Of a stretch of 64,000 nt of DNA, positions 8,195-16,599 are shown one piece after another. Positions within the stretch are counted from its first letter, which is position 1. Every line of letters starts with the position of its first letter. This DNA is from Candidatus Poribacteria bacterium (GTDB taxonomy: Bacteria; Poribacteria; WGA-4E; WGA-3G). Made by a program: the position numbers and the translations under genes. A model generated the notes under the pieces. It had not been told where the DNA came from. It did no database searches and saw only the letters and a program-made list of their open reading frames with translations. The stretch spans positions 62,001 through 126,000 of the forward strand of contig JAJDTJ010000035.1 in NCBI GenBank assembly GCA_022827225.1, written 5' to 3'.

Positions 8195-8428
8195 GAGCAT
8201 TTTGTAAAAAAAGAGATACTTTCTGGAAAACTTCCAAAACCCCGGTTGCGTGGTAAGAAGGTTGAGATGGCACCTCGTAGCCAAAAAAGACGCAGACCTA
8301 TACCGCGTCCGAATTATACAATAGAAGAACTTTTAGCGAAGGTGCCAGAACCCAAAGTTGAATCCCGAAAACCTTGCATTTCGGAAGAAATGGACACCGG
8401 ACCACCAATAGGCAAGAAGGTATGGTAA
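8195..8428 (+). pseudogene. C-terminal remnant of a MazE/AbrB-type antitoxin
   Basis: The open frame between a stop at 8192 and the stop at 8428 encodes a 3' portion reading YTIEELLAKV ... MDTGPPIGKKVW. This closely resembles the C-terminal toxin-binding tail of MazE-family antitoxins (LEELLAG, then GPPVGKEVW at the very end). The N-terminal AbrB swapped-hairpin DNA-binding domain is not recognisable. The only in-frame starts are a TTG at 8246 and an ATG at 8267, neither with a good ribosome site, and no MazF-like toxin follows. I read it as a decayed toxin-antitoxin locus at the edge of the defence island. A short functional protein cannot be excluded. Confidence 0.5.
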
Positions 8429-8914
8429 ATTTCAATATGTATATTTATTGCGTAAGTTCTACAATATAGTCTGGTGTATGTCAATCCTGTGGATGTTTCA
8501 AACTTATTCACCATAGGTGTCAATTTACGAAGAATAACAACCTCGGTTCCTAGGTCCGGTAGGCGCGGTTTGATGAAGTTTAAGAATTTAATTCGGTAAT
8601 GTATCAATAGCCTCTTGGTAGGAGCGAGCTGTGCTCGCGATCTTTAACGATTACCGAAATATTTATTTAATCTTCATGTAACCGCGTCGGGTCTCAGGCA
8701 CAAACCTTATGTACGCCAGAATCCTCTTTAGTCCTGTAGGGACGGCATGTTTATAGAAAGGCTCAAAAGGACGATTCAGTCCTGTAAGCGCGGCATGTTT
8801 ACGTTTTTATATTTGCTAAATCGCTGTCAAAAAAATCTGTAATTTGATAGTTATGATGCGGTTTCCTAACCGCACCGGATCCAAAACGATCGAAAATAAT
8901 CCTAAGGAAACATT
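8429..8914. other. Intergenic region with dispersed repeats (486 bp)
   Basis: No convincing gene is seen. It contains a hairpin GCGAGC-tgt-GCTCGC (8624-8638) and a tandem pair of the TTTAGTCCTGTAGGGACG-type repeat (8726-8801). The methylase start codon at 8915 follows CCTAAGGAAACATT, so AAGGAA is its ribosome site. Confidence 0.55.
8726..8801 (+). repeat. Dispersed repeat, tandem pair
   Basis: Unit 1 (8726-8759) contains GTCCTGTAGGGACGGCATG followed by TTTATAGAAA. Unit 2 (8775-8801) repeats GTCCTGTAAGCGCGGCATG. The same element in inverted orientation, again as a tandem pair, occurs at 18939-19012, so the two copies bracket the 10-kb defence island. It looks like a genome-wide intergenic palindromic repeat family. 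Confidence 0.6.
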
Positions 8915-11872
8915 ATGCCGAATCAACACGAAACGACAATTACAAATCACTTGGTCAACATCCTGCGAAACATGCGTCACGGATGGGAAGTTGAAACGGC
9001 AGTTCATGCTTTCATCAAAGGCAACAATGAACTTGATGCCATTGTTGTTGAACGCGGCAGAGAACCCATTGGGATTGAAGCAAAGTACGCTACCACCACC
9101 AACGCCAAAAATCTCATAGCACAAGCAGAGACAAGACTTATGCTTGAACTTGAAACCGAATACCACGTCGTTGGAAAAACCCTCAACAATGTCATGGCTA
9201 TCCTATATCCTGATCGTTTTAAGACGATGGCGGGAGCGGATATCAATCCAACACTCCGCACAGCAGACGACCTCCAATACAAACTTGTCAATACTGTCGG
9301 TGATACCGTTGCACACTTTCCAACAAACGGATGGGCAGTCGGCACCGTAGGAGACATCGCAAATGCGCTCCACATCGGGGCAATGCCGAACTCTCATCTT
9401 GAAAATGCTGCAGAGCAGATGGAGAAAAGTATCAACAAGGCAGCCTATCTGCTTGAAGATGCCATTGTTGAGCATCCTGCTATCGGCACAAAAATTGAGG
9501 CAATTTTGCACCAAGAGGTCTTATCTAAAGTGGAAGATAACACAGAAGGAAAACCGAACGGACAGACACTTCGCATGGCAGCATTGATTATCACCGATGC
9601 TTTTGTGTTTCAGAGTTCCCTTGCTGGTAAAACAGAAATGGAATCTGTTCGTTCGCTCCGTCAACTTCTGCCTACAATTGATTATGCTGATGTTATTGAG
9701 GACTGGAATACAATTCTCAAGGTTAATTACCGTCCAATCTTTGAAGATGCCCGTGACCTTGTTGAAGCACTTGCAACGGACGATAGACTGGTTAAACATA
9801 TCTTAAAACTCCTATGTGAGGCAGCCAAGGATCTCGTTGATACCGGCATCGCACAAATCCACGAACTCGCGGGTATAGTGTTTCAAAAGCTAATCACTGA
9901 TAGGAAATACGTCAAGGCGAACTACACACTGCCAGAGAGCGCGGTCCTGTTATCAACCCTCGTGATGCCTGAACTGCCTGAAAGTGAGCTTCCGAAAGTG
10001 GCGGATTTTGCTTGTGGAACTGGGGCACTGCTCAACGGAGTATACCAGCGCATACTGTCCTTGTATGAACAATCTGGTGGAAACGGCAAAGATATTCATC
10101 AACGAATGCTGGAGAAGAACATCGCAGGGGCAGATGTCATGCCGAATGCCACACATTTAACGGCTGCCGCTCTTGCCAGTACACATTCAGGAATCAAAAT
10201 CGGCGGGACTCAAATTGTTACCGCACCTTATGGCGTAATTGATGATGGAAGTTACGCTACAGGTTCATTGGAATTGCTTGATGACATAAAACTATTTGAT
10301 ACGAATGCTGAAAAAATCGGAGGCGAGGAAAACACTGTCGTTAAGCTCCAACAACAGTTCCAACATGGTGATATTGACATTGTTATACAGAATCCTCCAT
10401 TTACGAGACCCGGATCTGATAGTAATACTGATATTCCGAAGTCTACGTTCCAGGGTCATGATCGGCCCGAGGAAGACCAGAGGTTGATGCAGGCTGCATT
10501 GAAATCGAAAAACACACGAGTAACTGATGGGACAAACGGTTTTGTTTCTGCTTTCGTAGACCTCGCGGATAAGAAACTTAAAACCGGCGGCACCATGGCT
10601 TTTATCTTACCACTGACGGTGTTGAGATCTCCGACTACAGAAAAACTAAGGGAAATGTGGGCTACCGAATACCATAATGTAGTTATAATAACTATGGCAC
10701 ATGCGAAGGCAAAAGATAGCGCGTTTTCTGCTGACACAGGCATGGCAGAATGCATCATCCTCGCGATGAAAGGTGTAGGAGAGAACACAGGACGTGGTCA
10801 GTTTGTATGTCTGATTCAGAGGCCTCAAAGCGCACTTGAAGCTGTAGAAATTGCAAATCAGATTAATCGAAGTAACAGTATACGTAAACTTGAAGATGAA
10901 CCGAGTGGTGGTGAACCAATTAACATTGGGAATATGACCGTTGGGCAGATGTTAAACTGTCCAATAGATAGTAGTGTTGCGTGGATAGCAACACGCGCGA
11001 GATCAATGGCGTTGTTGCAGACTGCACATAGAATCGCAAGTGGTAAACTCCACCTTCCTATGTCAAGGGAGCGTGTTCCTATTCACATCTGCCAGGTACA
11101 AGACATAGCAAGGGTTGGTTCGGCAGATTCCTCTAGAGAAAAAGACGGTCCATTTATTATGATGAAAGGATGCAAACCGAATAGTGATGGCTTCAATGCA
11201 CTGTGGAAAGTTAATGCACCTTTGCAGCGAACTATGGTTGCAGAACCAGACTATACTGCAATCCCTCGTTCAAACGACAATGCTATGGTTAAGCGAGTCT
11301 TAGACTGCTTCAGCAAAACTCATTATCACCTCAATTTGACTTTTGGGGCAAACTCGGTGATATCTTCCTTTACTGAGGAACCCTCTATTGGGATAACATC
11401 AATGATAAATGTTTTGCTCAACGCCCCGCGACACGAGATTGCTTGGACTCTCTGGTGCAACTCAACGTTAGGATTATTCTGCCACTGGTCACACTGTAGT
11501 AAACAACAAATGGGACGTGGTAGACTGCGTCAGCAAACATTAAAAACGCTGCCAACGTTGGATGTGCGTGAACTTTCAGATGAAGCCTTAGCGAACGCAG
11601 ATGCTATCTTTGAACGTTTGAAGTATAAACGGATGCTGCCTGTCAACGAGTGCGCGCATGATTCCATACGGAAGGAATTAGATAGTTGTTTATTGACTGA
11701 GGTGTTAGGAATTACGAACAACAATGTGCTTAAATCAATGCAGACATTGCGTGAGATGCTCAGTGCTGAGCCAAGTATTCATGGAGGGAAGAAGTCCAAG
11801 TGCAATCTCGACTCAGAATTGGCGAGACTTAAACTGAAGGGTATCCCGTTTCCGAGTTGGTACCTTGACTAA
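8915..11872 (+). CDS. Single-chain N6-adenine DNA methylase with N-terminal nuclease-like domain (type IIG-like R-M enzyme)
   Basis: The protein has 985 residues. The N-terminal approximately 100 residues carry a PD-(D/E)XK-like pattern: NNELDAIVV (D41) then IGIEAKYA (E55, K57), followed by a Q/R helix. A helical linker leads to an N6_Mtase domain with SAM motif I DFACGTG (364-370) and catalytic motif IV NPPF (493-496). Residues about 690-985 have no family signature visible and probably form the target-recognition part. Type IIG enzymes join cleavage, methylation and specificity in this way. There is no separate HsdS or HsdR neighbour. Its 3' end overlaps that of the convergent XRE-ImmA gene by 4 bp. 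A solitary methylase with a degenerate nuclease is the alternative. Confidence 0.78.
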   Translation: MPNQHETTITNHLVNILRNMRHGWEVETAVHAFIKGNNELDAIVVERGREPIGIEAKYATTTNAKNLIAQAETRLMLELETEYHVVGKTLNNVMAILYPDRFKTMAGADINPTLRTADDLQYKLVNTVGDTVAHFPTNGWAVGTVGDIANALHIGAMPNSHLENAAEQMEKSINKAAYLLEDAIVEHPAIGTKIEAILHQEVLSKVEDNTEGKPNGQTLRMAALIITDAFVFQSSLAGKTEMESVRSLRQLLPTIDYADVIEDWNTILKVNYRPIFEDARDLVEALATDDRLVKHILKLLCEAAKDLVDTGIAQIHELAGIVFQKLITDRKYVKANYTLPESAVLLSTLVMPELPESELPKVADFACGTGALLNGVYQRILSLYEQSGGNGKDIHQRMLEKNIAGADVMPNATHLTAAALASTHSGIKIGGTQIVTAPYGVIDDGSYATGSLELLDDIKLFDTNAEKIGGEENTVVKLQQQFQHGDIDIVIQNPPFTRPGSDSNTDIPKSTFQGHDRPEEDQRLMQAALKSKNTRVTDGTNGFVSAFVDLADKKLKTGGTMAFILPLTVLRSPTTEKLREMWATEYHNVVIITMAHAKAKDSAFSADTGMAECIILAMKGVGENTGRGQFVCLIQRPQSALEAVEIANQINRSNSIRKLEDEPSGGEPINIGNMTVGQMLNCPIDSSVAWIATRARSMALLQTAHRIASGKLHLPMSRERVPIHICQVQDIARVGSADSSREKDGPFIMMKGCKPNSDGFNALWKVNAPLQRTMVAEPDYTAIPRSNDNAMVKRVLDCFSKTHYHLNLTFGANSVISSFTEEPSIGITSMINVLLNAPRHEIAWTLWCNSTLGLFCHWSHCSKQQMGRGRLRQQTLKTLPTLDVRELSDEALANADAIFERLKYKRMLPVNECAHDSIRKELDSCLLTEVLGITNNNVLKSMQTLREMLSAEPSIHGGKKSKCNLDSELARLKLKGIPFPSWYLD

Positions 11873-13074
11873 TCGGGAATAAGCATCAACTGGTCAAGAT
11901 TCGGTGGTGGGGTCAAATGGAATAACGTATAGATCCTGTCACCATCTGCCAATGCTTCACAGTAACAAGGCATCTTTTTCCCACTCCGAAAGGGGACATA
12001 ACTCTCTCCTTCAACCGGTTCGGTTTGCGAAAATGCTTGCTTGATCAGATGGTCCCCAGGAATTTCTGTGTATTTTGCTAACAAATATTTAGTTGACGGG
12101 GACGAGGCAGAATAGGTTATATGCAATTTTTGCTTGGTGGATTTATCCTTATCTATTAATGCACAAACAGCAGTAATGCACGAATTTGGTGCAATTTGAG
12201 CAAGTTGTAAAGTTGTCGCTATTGTCGAACTCCCAAAGTAACGCGCGGCATATGGTATCAGTTCAACATTAAACTCCCTTTCTTTATAGAGTCCCGCAAA
12301 TATCTTCCTAGGCATCAAAAACTCAGCCGCACCAATATTACAAAACTGTTCTAATTGCCTTTCATATCCATCATCCTGGTTCCAAGTAGTATCGTGAAGA
12401 TCAGAGATTAGATCTCCATCCTTCTCAATCAAATAATGTGTGACTTCATGAAATTGGGTAAATCGCTTACGCTCTTCATTCTGAATCCGGGAATTGATAA
12501 AAATTGTTCTTCCTCTATGCATTCCGTCTATCCCGTCTGGTAACGAGACTTCTTGTACATCTAATCCCAAGCCAGTGCATATTTCGCCAAAATTAGGCAC
12601 CTGGGTTGAACTATATTCTCTGACAGTATTCTGAACCAATTTGATAACATGCTTTTTCGGATCGTTCACCTTCTCCTCCTTGGGTGAAAGAATTCGTTTG
12701 AGAGAAAGATATAATTCAAGCCATTCCGTTTGAGAGGACGGTCGCCTACCGCGAAAGTTGATTTTCAGTAGTAATTCTTTCCAATCATCATTAATAGTTC
12801 CGTAACTGGACTCAAAGTCCATTAGGAATGATTCAAATCCTGTAGGGTAGGTATTGCGTGTTGGTTCTCCTAATTCCTCTACACCACTAAAAAGGTCTTT
12901 GACTGTCATATTATACGCTTTAGCAACTTTGTGCAAGGTTTCTACAGATGGATTAACAACACCGCGTTCCATCTCTGAAAGATATGGAACAGAGAGATCC
13001 GCGAGTTGGCTCAAATCCTTTAAGGTCAACTTTTTTTCTTTCCGAATGAGGCGAAGGCGTTCTCCTAATTTCAT
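11869..13074 (-). CDS. XRE-family HTH fused to ImmA/IrrE-type zinc metallopeptidase (candidate CBASS regulator, CapH-CapP-like fusion)
   Basis: The protein has 401 residues. An HTH_3 domain at 3-60 (LTLKDLSQLADLSVPYLSEMERG) is joined to a COG2856/ImmA-IrrE peptidase with HEVTH at 209-213 and a downstream glutamate region (LEQFCNIGAAEFLMP, about 241-255) for the third zinc ligand. The last 100 residues form an extra domain (CYCEALADGDRIYTLFHL). In phage and stress systems an ImmA-type protease cleaves an XRE repressor. CBASS operons are known to be controlled by the separate CapH (HTH) and CapP (peptidase) pair, transcribed next to them. Here both are one chain, divergent from the CBASS operon. 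AGGAGGGAG precedes the ATG. It could instead serve the R-M gene. Confidence 0.82.
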   Translation of the reverse strand: MKLGERLRLIRKEKKLTLKDLSQLADLSVPYLSEMERGVVNPSVETLHKVAKAYNMTVKDLFSGVEELGEPTRNTYPTGFESFLMDFESSYGTINDDWKELLLKINFRGRRPSSQTEWLELYLSLKRILSPKEEKVNDPKKHVIKLVQNTVREYSSTQVPNFGEICTGLGLDVQEVSLPDGIDGMHRGRTIFINSRIQNEERKRFTQFHEVTHYLIEKDGDLISDLHDTTWNQDDGYERQLEQFCNIGAAEFLMPRKIFAGLYKEREFNVELIPYAARYFGSSTIATTLQLAQIAPNSCITAVCALIDKDKSTKQKLHITYSASSPSTKYLLAKYTEIPGDHLIKQAFSQTEPVEGESYVPFRSGKKMPCYCEALADGDRIYTLFHLTPPPNLDQLMLIPD

Positions 13075-13114
13075 GGCAGTTGCTCCCTCCTAATGATAAT
13101 ACACAAACAAGTAC

Positions 13115-13143
13115 ATTATATCAGAAAATAAATTTTAAGTAAA
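13115..13143 (-). promoter_or_regulatory. Promoter of the XRE-ImmA gene
   Basis: On the minus strand TTTACT (13143-13138), 17-bp spacer, TATAAT (13120-13115), about 40 bp before the ATG at 13074. It is close enough to the gene for autoregulation by its own HTH domain. Confidence 0.65.
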
Positions 13144-13184
13144 GATTAAAAACATATTCGATTTTACGGAATTTTCCTAATTTT

Positions 13185-13213
13185 TTGACTTTTTGTTCAT
13201 CATCTGTTATAAT
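13185..13213 (+). promoter_or_regulatory. Distal CBASS promoter P1
   Basis: TTGACT at 13185-13190, 17-bp spacer, perfect TATAAT at 13208-13213. It is near consensus and lies about 180 bp upstream of the first ribosome site of the operon. Confidence 0.6.
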
Positions 13214-13316
13214 TAACGAATATATTTTAGTATATAGTTTAATTTTAGTTTTTTTATTAAAAATTTTAATAATTCAAAATACAAAATAAAAAACGTAAAA
13301 AATTCCCTTGACTCCC

Positions 13317-13345
13317 TTGACATATAGGTTTTTTAATGGTATTAT
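13317..13345 (+). promoter_or_regulatory. Proximal CBASS promoter P2
   Basis: TTGACA at 13317-13322, 17-bp spacer, TATTAT at 13340-13345. It lies 50 bp before the leader ORF start. Two near-consensus promoters in tandem imply that the operon needs repression, which fits the adjacent HTH-peptidase protein. Confidence 0.65.
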
Positions 13346-13394
13346 ATATGGTATGTTATTTATCCGATACTTGTACATATAGGAAGGTTTAGCA

Positions 13395-13490
13395 ATGAGT
13401 AGGCAAAATGAGAACCAATCCACCTATGATAATCGGGTTCGTACTCTCGCGAACCAACCTAAAAATGAAGGAGAATTTTTCCATGTATAA
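13395..13490 (+). CDS. 31-residue leader peptide overlapping the CD-NTase start
   Basis: An ATG at 13395 follows the strong site AGGAAGG (13381-13387). The frame begins MSRQNENQSTYDN and runs 31 codons to the TAA at 13488-13490. The CD-NTase ATG (13483) lies inside its last codons, so the two frames overlap by 8 bases. The peptide is hydrophilic, with no membrane segment and no recognised family. The arrangement suggests translational coupling of the cyclase to the leader, or a small regulatory component. Its coding status rests only on the ribosome site and the overlap. Confidence 0.45.
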   Translation: MSRQNENQSTYDNRVRTLANQPKNEGEFFHV

Positions 13491-14649
13491 TGTCACCTCA
13501 CTACTTGAGGCTATATCTGAAGCGTTGGATATCCCTGAAAGTTACTACAAACAAGCGGTAAAACGCTATAAATCAATCGGTACGTGGTTAGAACGGGACG
13601 AATCTATAGTTACCTGCTATAACCCTGAAATTTATCCACAAGGTTCTTTTTTAATTGGCACGGTTACGAAACCCATTTCTGGTGCTGAGGAGTACGACAT
13701 CGACCTTGTCAGTGAGTTGAGCCTTCAAAAAACTGAAGTCAGCCAAGAAAGACTAAAGTATTTAGTCGGCCATGAAATTGAGTCTTATGTCCGTGCTAAC
13801 ACCATGAACTCTCGACCGGAAGAGAGTAGACGTTGTTGGACCCTAAATTATGCAGATGGTGCTCAGTTTCATGCGGATATCTTGCCTGCAATCCCGGATG
13901 CTGAACCGTTTAAACAGTTCCTTGAATCAAGAGGCTACACACCTTCTAATTGGTCGGACTGCGCGATTGCAATTACGGACAATACTCTCCCTAATTATTC
14001 ACTGATTAGTCCTGACTGGCCCAATAGCAACCCAAAAGGTTATGCTGCTTGGTTCAGACATCGTATGGAAACCCAATTCAATGCGATCCGAAAATCCCTC
14101 GCTGAATCGATTCAACGGCAGGTTGAGGACGTGCCAGAGTATAAAGTGAAAACTCCACTCCAGCGATCAATTCAGATTTTAAAGCGGCACCGCGACATCT
14201 GGTTTGACAAGAATCAATCTGTCTATGGCAAAAAGGCGAAACCGATCTCTATCATCATTACTACGCTCGCAGCTCATGCCTACAACAACGAAGCCGATCT
14301 TCAACAAGCTTTACTGAAAATTGTAAAGGAAATGCCTTGCCATATTGAGTATTATAACAACGGTGCGGCACTCATACGTAATCCGGTAAATCCGCTTGAG
14401 AATTTCGCAGATAAGTGGCAAGAGTATCCGATTCGAAAAACGTGTTTCATGGATTGGCTTAGGCAGGCACAGTATGATCTGACCCAAGCTTTAGGATTGA
14501 GTGATATTCAGAGTGTTGGCAAATCACTAAAGCCTTGCTTGGGTGAGCAAGTTACCAGTGACGGACTACGAAACGTTTCCAACGGGAGAAGTCGTCCTGC
14601 CTCTACCCTGTCAGCAACAGTAATCCCTAAAAAATCCTATGCACGGTAA
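13483..14649 (+). CDS. CBASS CD-NTase (cGAS/DncV-like nucleotidyltransferase)
   Basis: The protein has 388 residues. The start at 13483 (MYNVTSLLEAISEALDI) has AAGGAG at 13468-13473, and the N-terminus matches the family's usual opening. An in-frame ATG at 13465 and an earlier in-frame start are less likely. Catalytic features are complete: the GS loop G54-S55 in YPQGSFLIGT, the metal-binding D72 and D74 in YDIDLV, and the third acid D132 in FHADILP. CD-NTases make cyclic di- or tri-nucleotide alarms upon phage infection. It is the first main gene of a three-gene operon, with the E2-like gene 8 bases downstream and the SAVED effector after that. The product nucleotide and clade cannot be told from sequence alone. 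Confidence 0.93.
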   Translation: MYNVTSLLEAISEALDIPESYYKQAVKRYKSIGTWLERDESIVTCYNPEIYPQGSFLIGTVTKPISGAEEYDIDLVSELSLQKTEVSQERLKYLVGHEIESYVRANTMNSRPEESRRCWTLNYADGAQFHADILPAIPDAEPFKQFLESRGYTPSNWSDCAIAITDNTLPNYSLISPDWPNSNPKGYAAWFRHRMETQFNAIRKSLAESIQRQVEDVPEYKVKTPLQRSIQILKRHRDIWFDKNQSVYGKKAKPISIIITTLAAHAYNNEADLQQALLKIVKEMPCHIEYYNNGAALIRNPVNPLENFADKWQEYPIRKTCFMDWLRQAQYDLTQALGLSDIQSVGKSLKPCLGEQVTSDGLRNVSNGRSRPASTLSATVIPKKSYAR

Positions 14650-14657
14650 TTTCAGCC

Positions 14658-15317
14658 ATGAAACTAACCACCAATGAAATTGAATGGCTAGAGTCACATC
14701 TCCCGGGTTTACAATACGAGTCAAGTTCCTCAAAAATCATAGGGGAACTTGACTTTCATGCCGCGTATAATAGCAAATCAGGAGAGTTGATAATCGGTGA
14801 TCATGCAAGAAAAATGGCGCGATTTATTTATGATGTTTTTGAGATTGAGATCCACTTGGCTAATTTGGACGAGAACGGATGGCCAAAAGTATATGAGGTT
14901 GGCGGTAGGTACCATCATATCTCTCAAAAATGCGGCATCAACATCAAAGATTTACACATTAATCCTGATAGCACGTGTTGCTTAGGTCTTAAATATGGTG
15001 GTAACAGGAATTTTCTCATCAAAGAGTTCCTTCCGGAAGTGGTAATTCCATTTTTTTATCAACTCTCTTATACAGAGAAATTCGGGATTGACGCTACTCG
15101 TGAGGATCTCTGGGGCGAATATTCCCATGGGGAAAAAGGGCGTGCAGAATATGAAGTTGAAATGTTAAATTTAGCAAAACACCAACCTAATAGAAACGAT
15201 TTATGTCCTTGTGGAAGCGACAAAAAGTATAAAAAATGCCACATGGATCAAGTTGAATCTGTAGAACGGCGTATAATGGAAACAACATCGGATGCGAAAA
15301 CTCGCTGGAGTCCTTAG
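14658..15317 (+). CDS. CBASS E2-like (ubiquitin-conjugating-fold) protein with C-terminal SEC-C zinc motif
   Basis: The protein has 219 residues. The middle segment LHINPDSTCCLG (99-110) has the layout of prokaryotic E2 active sites (H-x-x-P-x-x-x-C-L), giving C107 or C108 as the thiol. The C-terminus carries a SEC-C knuckle (C183, C185, C194, H195 in DLCPCGSDKKYKKCH), the zinc motif otherwise seen at the end of SecA. In type II CBASS an E2 domain conjugates or processes the CD-NTase C-terminus; the short type has E2 without an E1 or JAB protein, as here. The SEC-C tail may bind the cyclase or another partner. The E2 assignment rests on position and this motif, so a distant family is possible. 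Confidence 0.72.
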   Translation: MKLTTNEIEWLESHLPGLQYESSSSKIIGELDFHAAYNSKSGELIIGDHARKMARFIYDVFEIEIHLANLDENGWPKVYEVGGRYHHISQKCGINIKDLHINPDSTCCLGLKYGGNRNFLIKEFLPEVVIPFFYQLSYTEKFGIDATREDLWGEYSHGEKGRAEYEVEMLNLAKHQPNRNDLCPCGSDKKYKKCHMDQVESVERRIMETTSDAKTRWSP

Positions 15318-15429
15318 AGGCAAGGCTGTTAGGTCCGCTTGTTATTCAAATCACAAGTATTATCATTGGGCAATGAATAGATAGCTAGAATCTAGCCCTA
15401 CCACAATATGAAATAAGGAGATTAAACCT

Positions 15430-16599
15430 ATGTCTAGAAGAAAAAAATCAAGGTCGAAGATTACCCGTGATTCTATTCCAGATCGTACTCGCCTGAAATT
15501 ATGGGTTAAGTCGGCGGGCCGGTGCGAATTTAGCGGATGTAACAAACCCCTTTGGCGCAATGATCTAACTTTAAGTGACGGAAACTTTGGGGAAATGGTT
15601 CATATTATCGGAGCGAGCAGAGAAGGCCCAAGAGGCAATGAAGAATCTGCGAATCTACAAATTGAGTTTTCTAACCTTATGCTGATGTGTCACCAATGTC
15701 ATAAGGAAATCGACGCTAATCCCAAGGATTATCCGCCAGAGAAACTTTGCGAGTGGAAAAGCAGGCATGAAGATAGAATCGAGATCCAAACGAGTTATTC
15801 AGAAGATATTTATAAATCTACAGTTCTATTGTTCTCCGTGAATATAAGCGAAAGGATTGTTCCAATTAACCGCCAGGCTTATCTTAACGCAATGCGTCCA
15901 AAATTCCCGAGTGACGAAAAGGGGATTAAGATTGCGAAGGCCAATTTTGGAGGACACCGAGATGAAAAACACTGGAAAGTTTTAGCAGAGGAAATCCAAG
16001 AAGAAATCAAAACAAGTTTTAAAGAAGGAATAAACGAAGAAAGGATTAAACACCTTTCTGTGTTCGCTCTTGGACCTATGCCATTGCTAATGTTTTTGGG
16101 AAAGTGTATCGGCGATACCATTCCAACAGATTTGTACCAGAGCCACAGAAATATTACCGATACAAATCATACCTGGTCCTGGCCGCAGGAGGAACAGAAT
16201 ACAGAAACGTGTTATATTGTGAAACCTCTCCAAATTAAAAAAGACAGTAAAAACGTTGCTATTGTGTTGTCTCTAAGTGCGAAAATCCCGGCGAAACGCT
16301 ATGCAAAACTAGTTTCGGAAGGCTTTAGTATTTATGAGATAACCATTGAAAATCCATCTCTGTATTTCTTAAAGTCCCTTAAACAAATAGAGGGCTTCAG
16401 TCGTGAATACAGAAAGTTGCTAAACGAAATTCAATCTACCCATGGAGATTCCTGTGAGATTTCTATTATACCAGCAGTTCCAGCACCGATTGCAGTTGAG
16501 TGCGGCCGAGTTCTTCTGCCAAAATCAGACCCTGAAATTTTTGCGTATGAATATGATAACAGTCAGGATAGATTCAGAAGGGTACTTAAAATCAATTGA
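15430..16599 (+). CDS. CBASS effector: HNH endonuclease-SAVED fusion (Cap5-like)
   Basis: The protein has 389 residues. AAGGAG lies before the ATG. The N-terminal HNH domain shows RCEFSGCNKPL (C32, C37), MVHIIGAS (H58) and LMCHQCHKEID (C87, C90, H91), the pattern of zinc-stabilised HNH nucleases. From about residue 125 the chain has SAVED character (HLSVFALGPMPLLMFLGK, then AIVLSLSAKIPAKRY and a late ECGRVLLP). In Cap5 proteins the SAVED domain binds the cyclic nucleotide, oligomerises and switches on HNH cleavage of DNA, causing abortive infection. It is co-directional with the cyclase and E2-like genes, after a 112-bp gap. No separate promoter was identified in that gap. Confidence 0.9.
   Translation: MSRRKKSRSKITRDSIPDRTRLKLWVKSAGRCEFSGCNKPLWRNDLTLSDGNFGEMVHIIGASREGPRGNEESANLQIEFSNLMLMCHQCHKEIDANPKDYPPEKLCEWKSRHEDRIEIQTSYSEDIYKSTVLLFSVNISERIVPINRQAYLNAMRPKFPSDEKGIKIAKANFGGHRDEKHWKVLAEEIQEEIKTSFKEGINEERIKHLSVFALGPMPLLMFLGKCIGDTIPTDLYQSHRNITDTNHTWSWPQEEQNTETCYIVKPLQIKKDSKNVAIVLSLSAKIPAKRYAKLVSEGFSIYEITIENPSLYFLKSLKQIEGFSREYRKLLNEIQSTHGDSCEISIIPAVPAPIAVECGRVLLPKSDPEIFAYEYDNSQDRFRRVLKIN

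Larger units (their letters stand above)
13075..13394. other. AT-rich divergent control region between the XRE-ImmA gene and CBASS
   Basis: The 320-bp spacer is far richer in A+T than its surroundings and holds one leftward promoter (13115-13143) and two rightward promoters (13185-13213 and 13317-13345). No clear operator palindrome was identified. Confidence 0.6.

Noticed and set aside
15363-15400. Possible second MITE near the E2-like gene
   Set aside because: Only a short fragment like the GGGCAATGAA motif is present, without terminal repeats.
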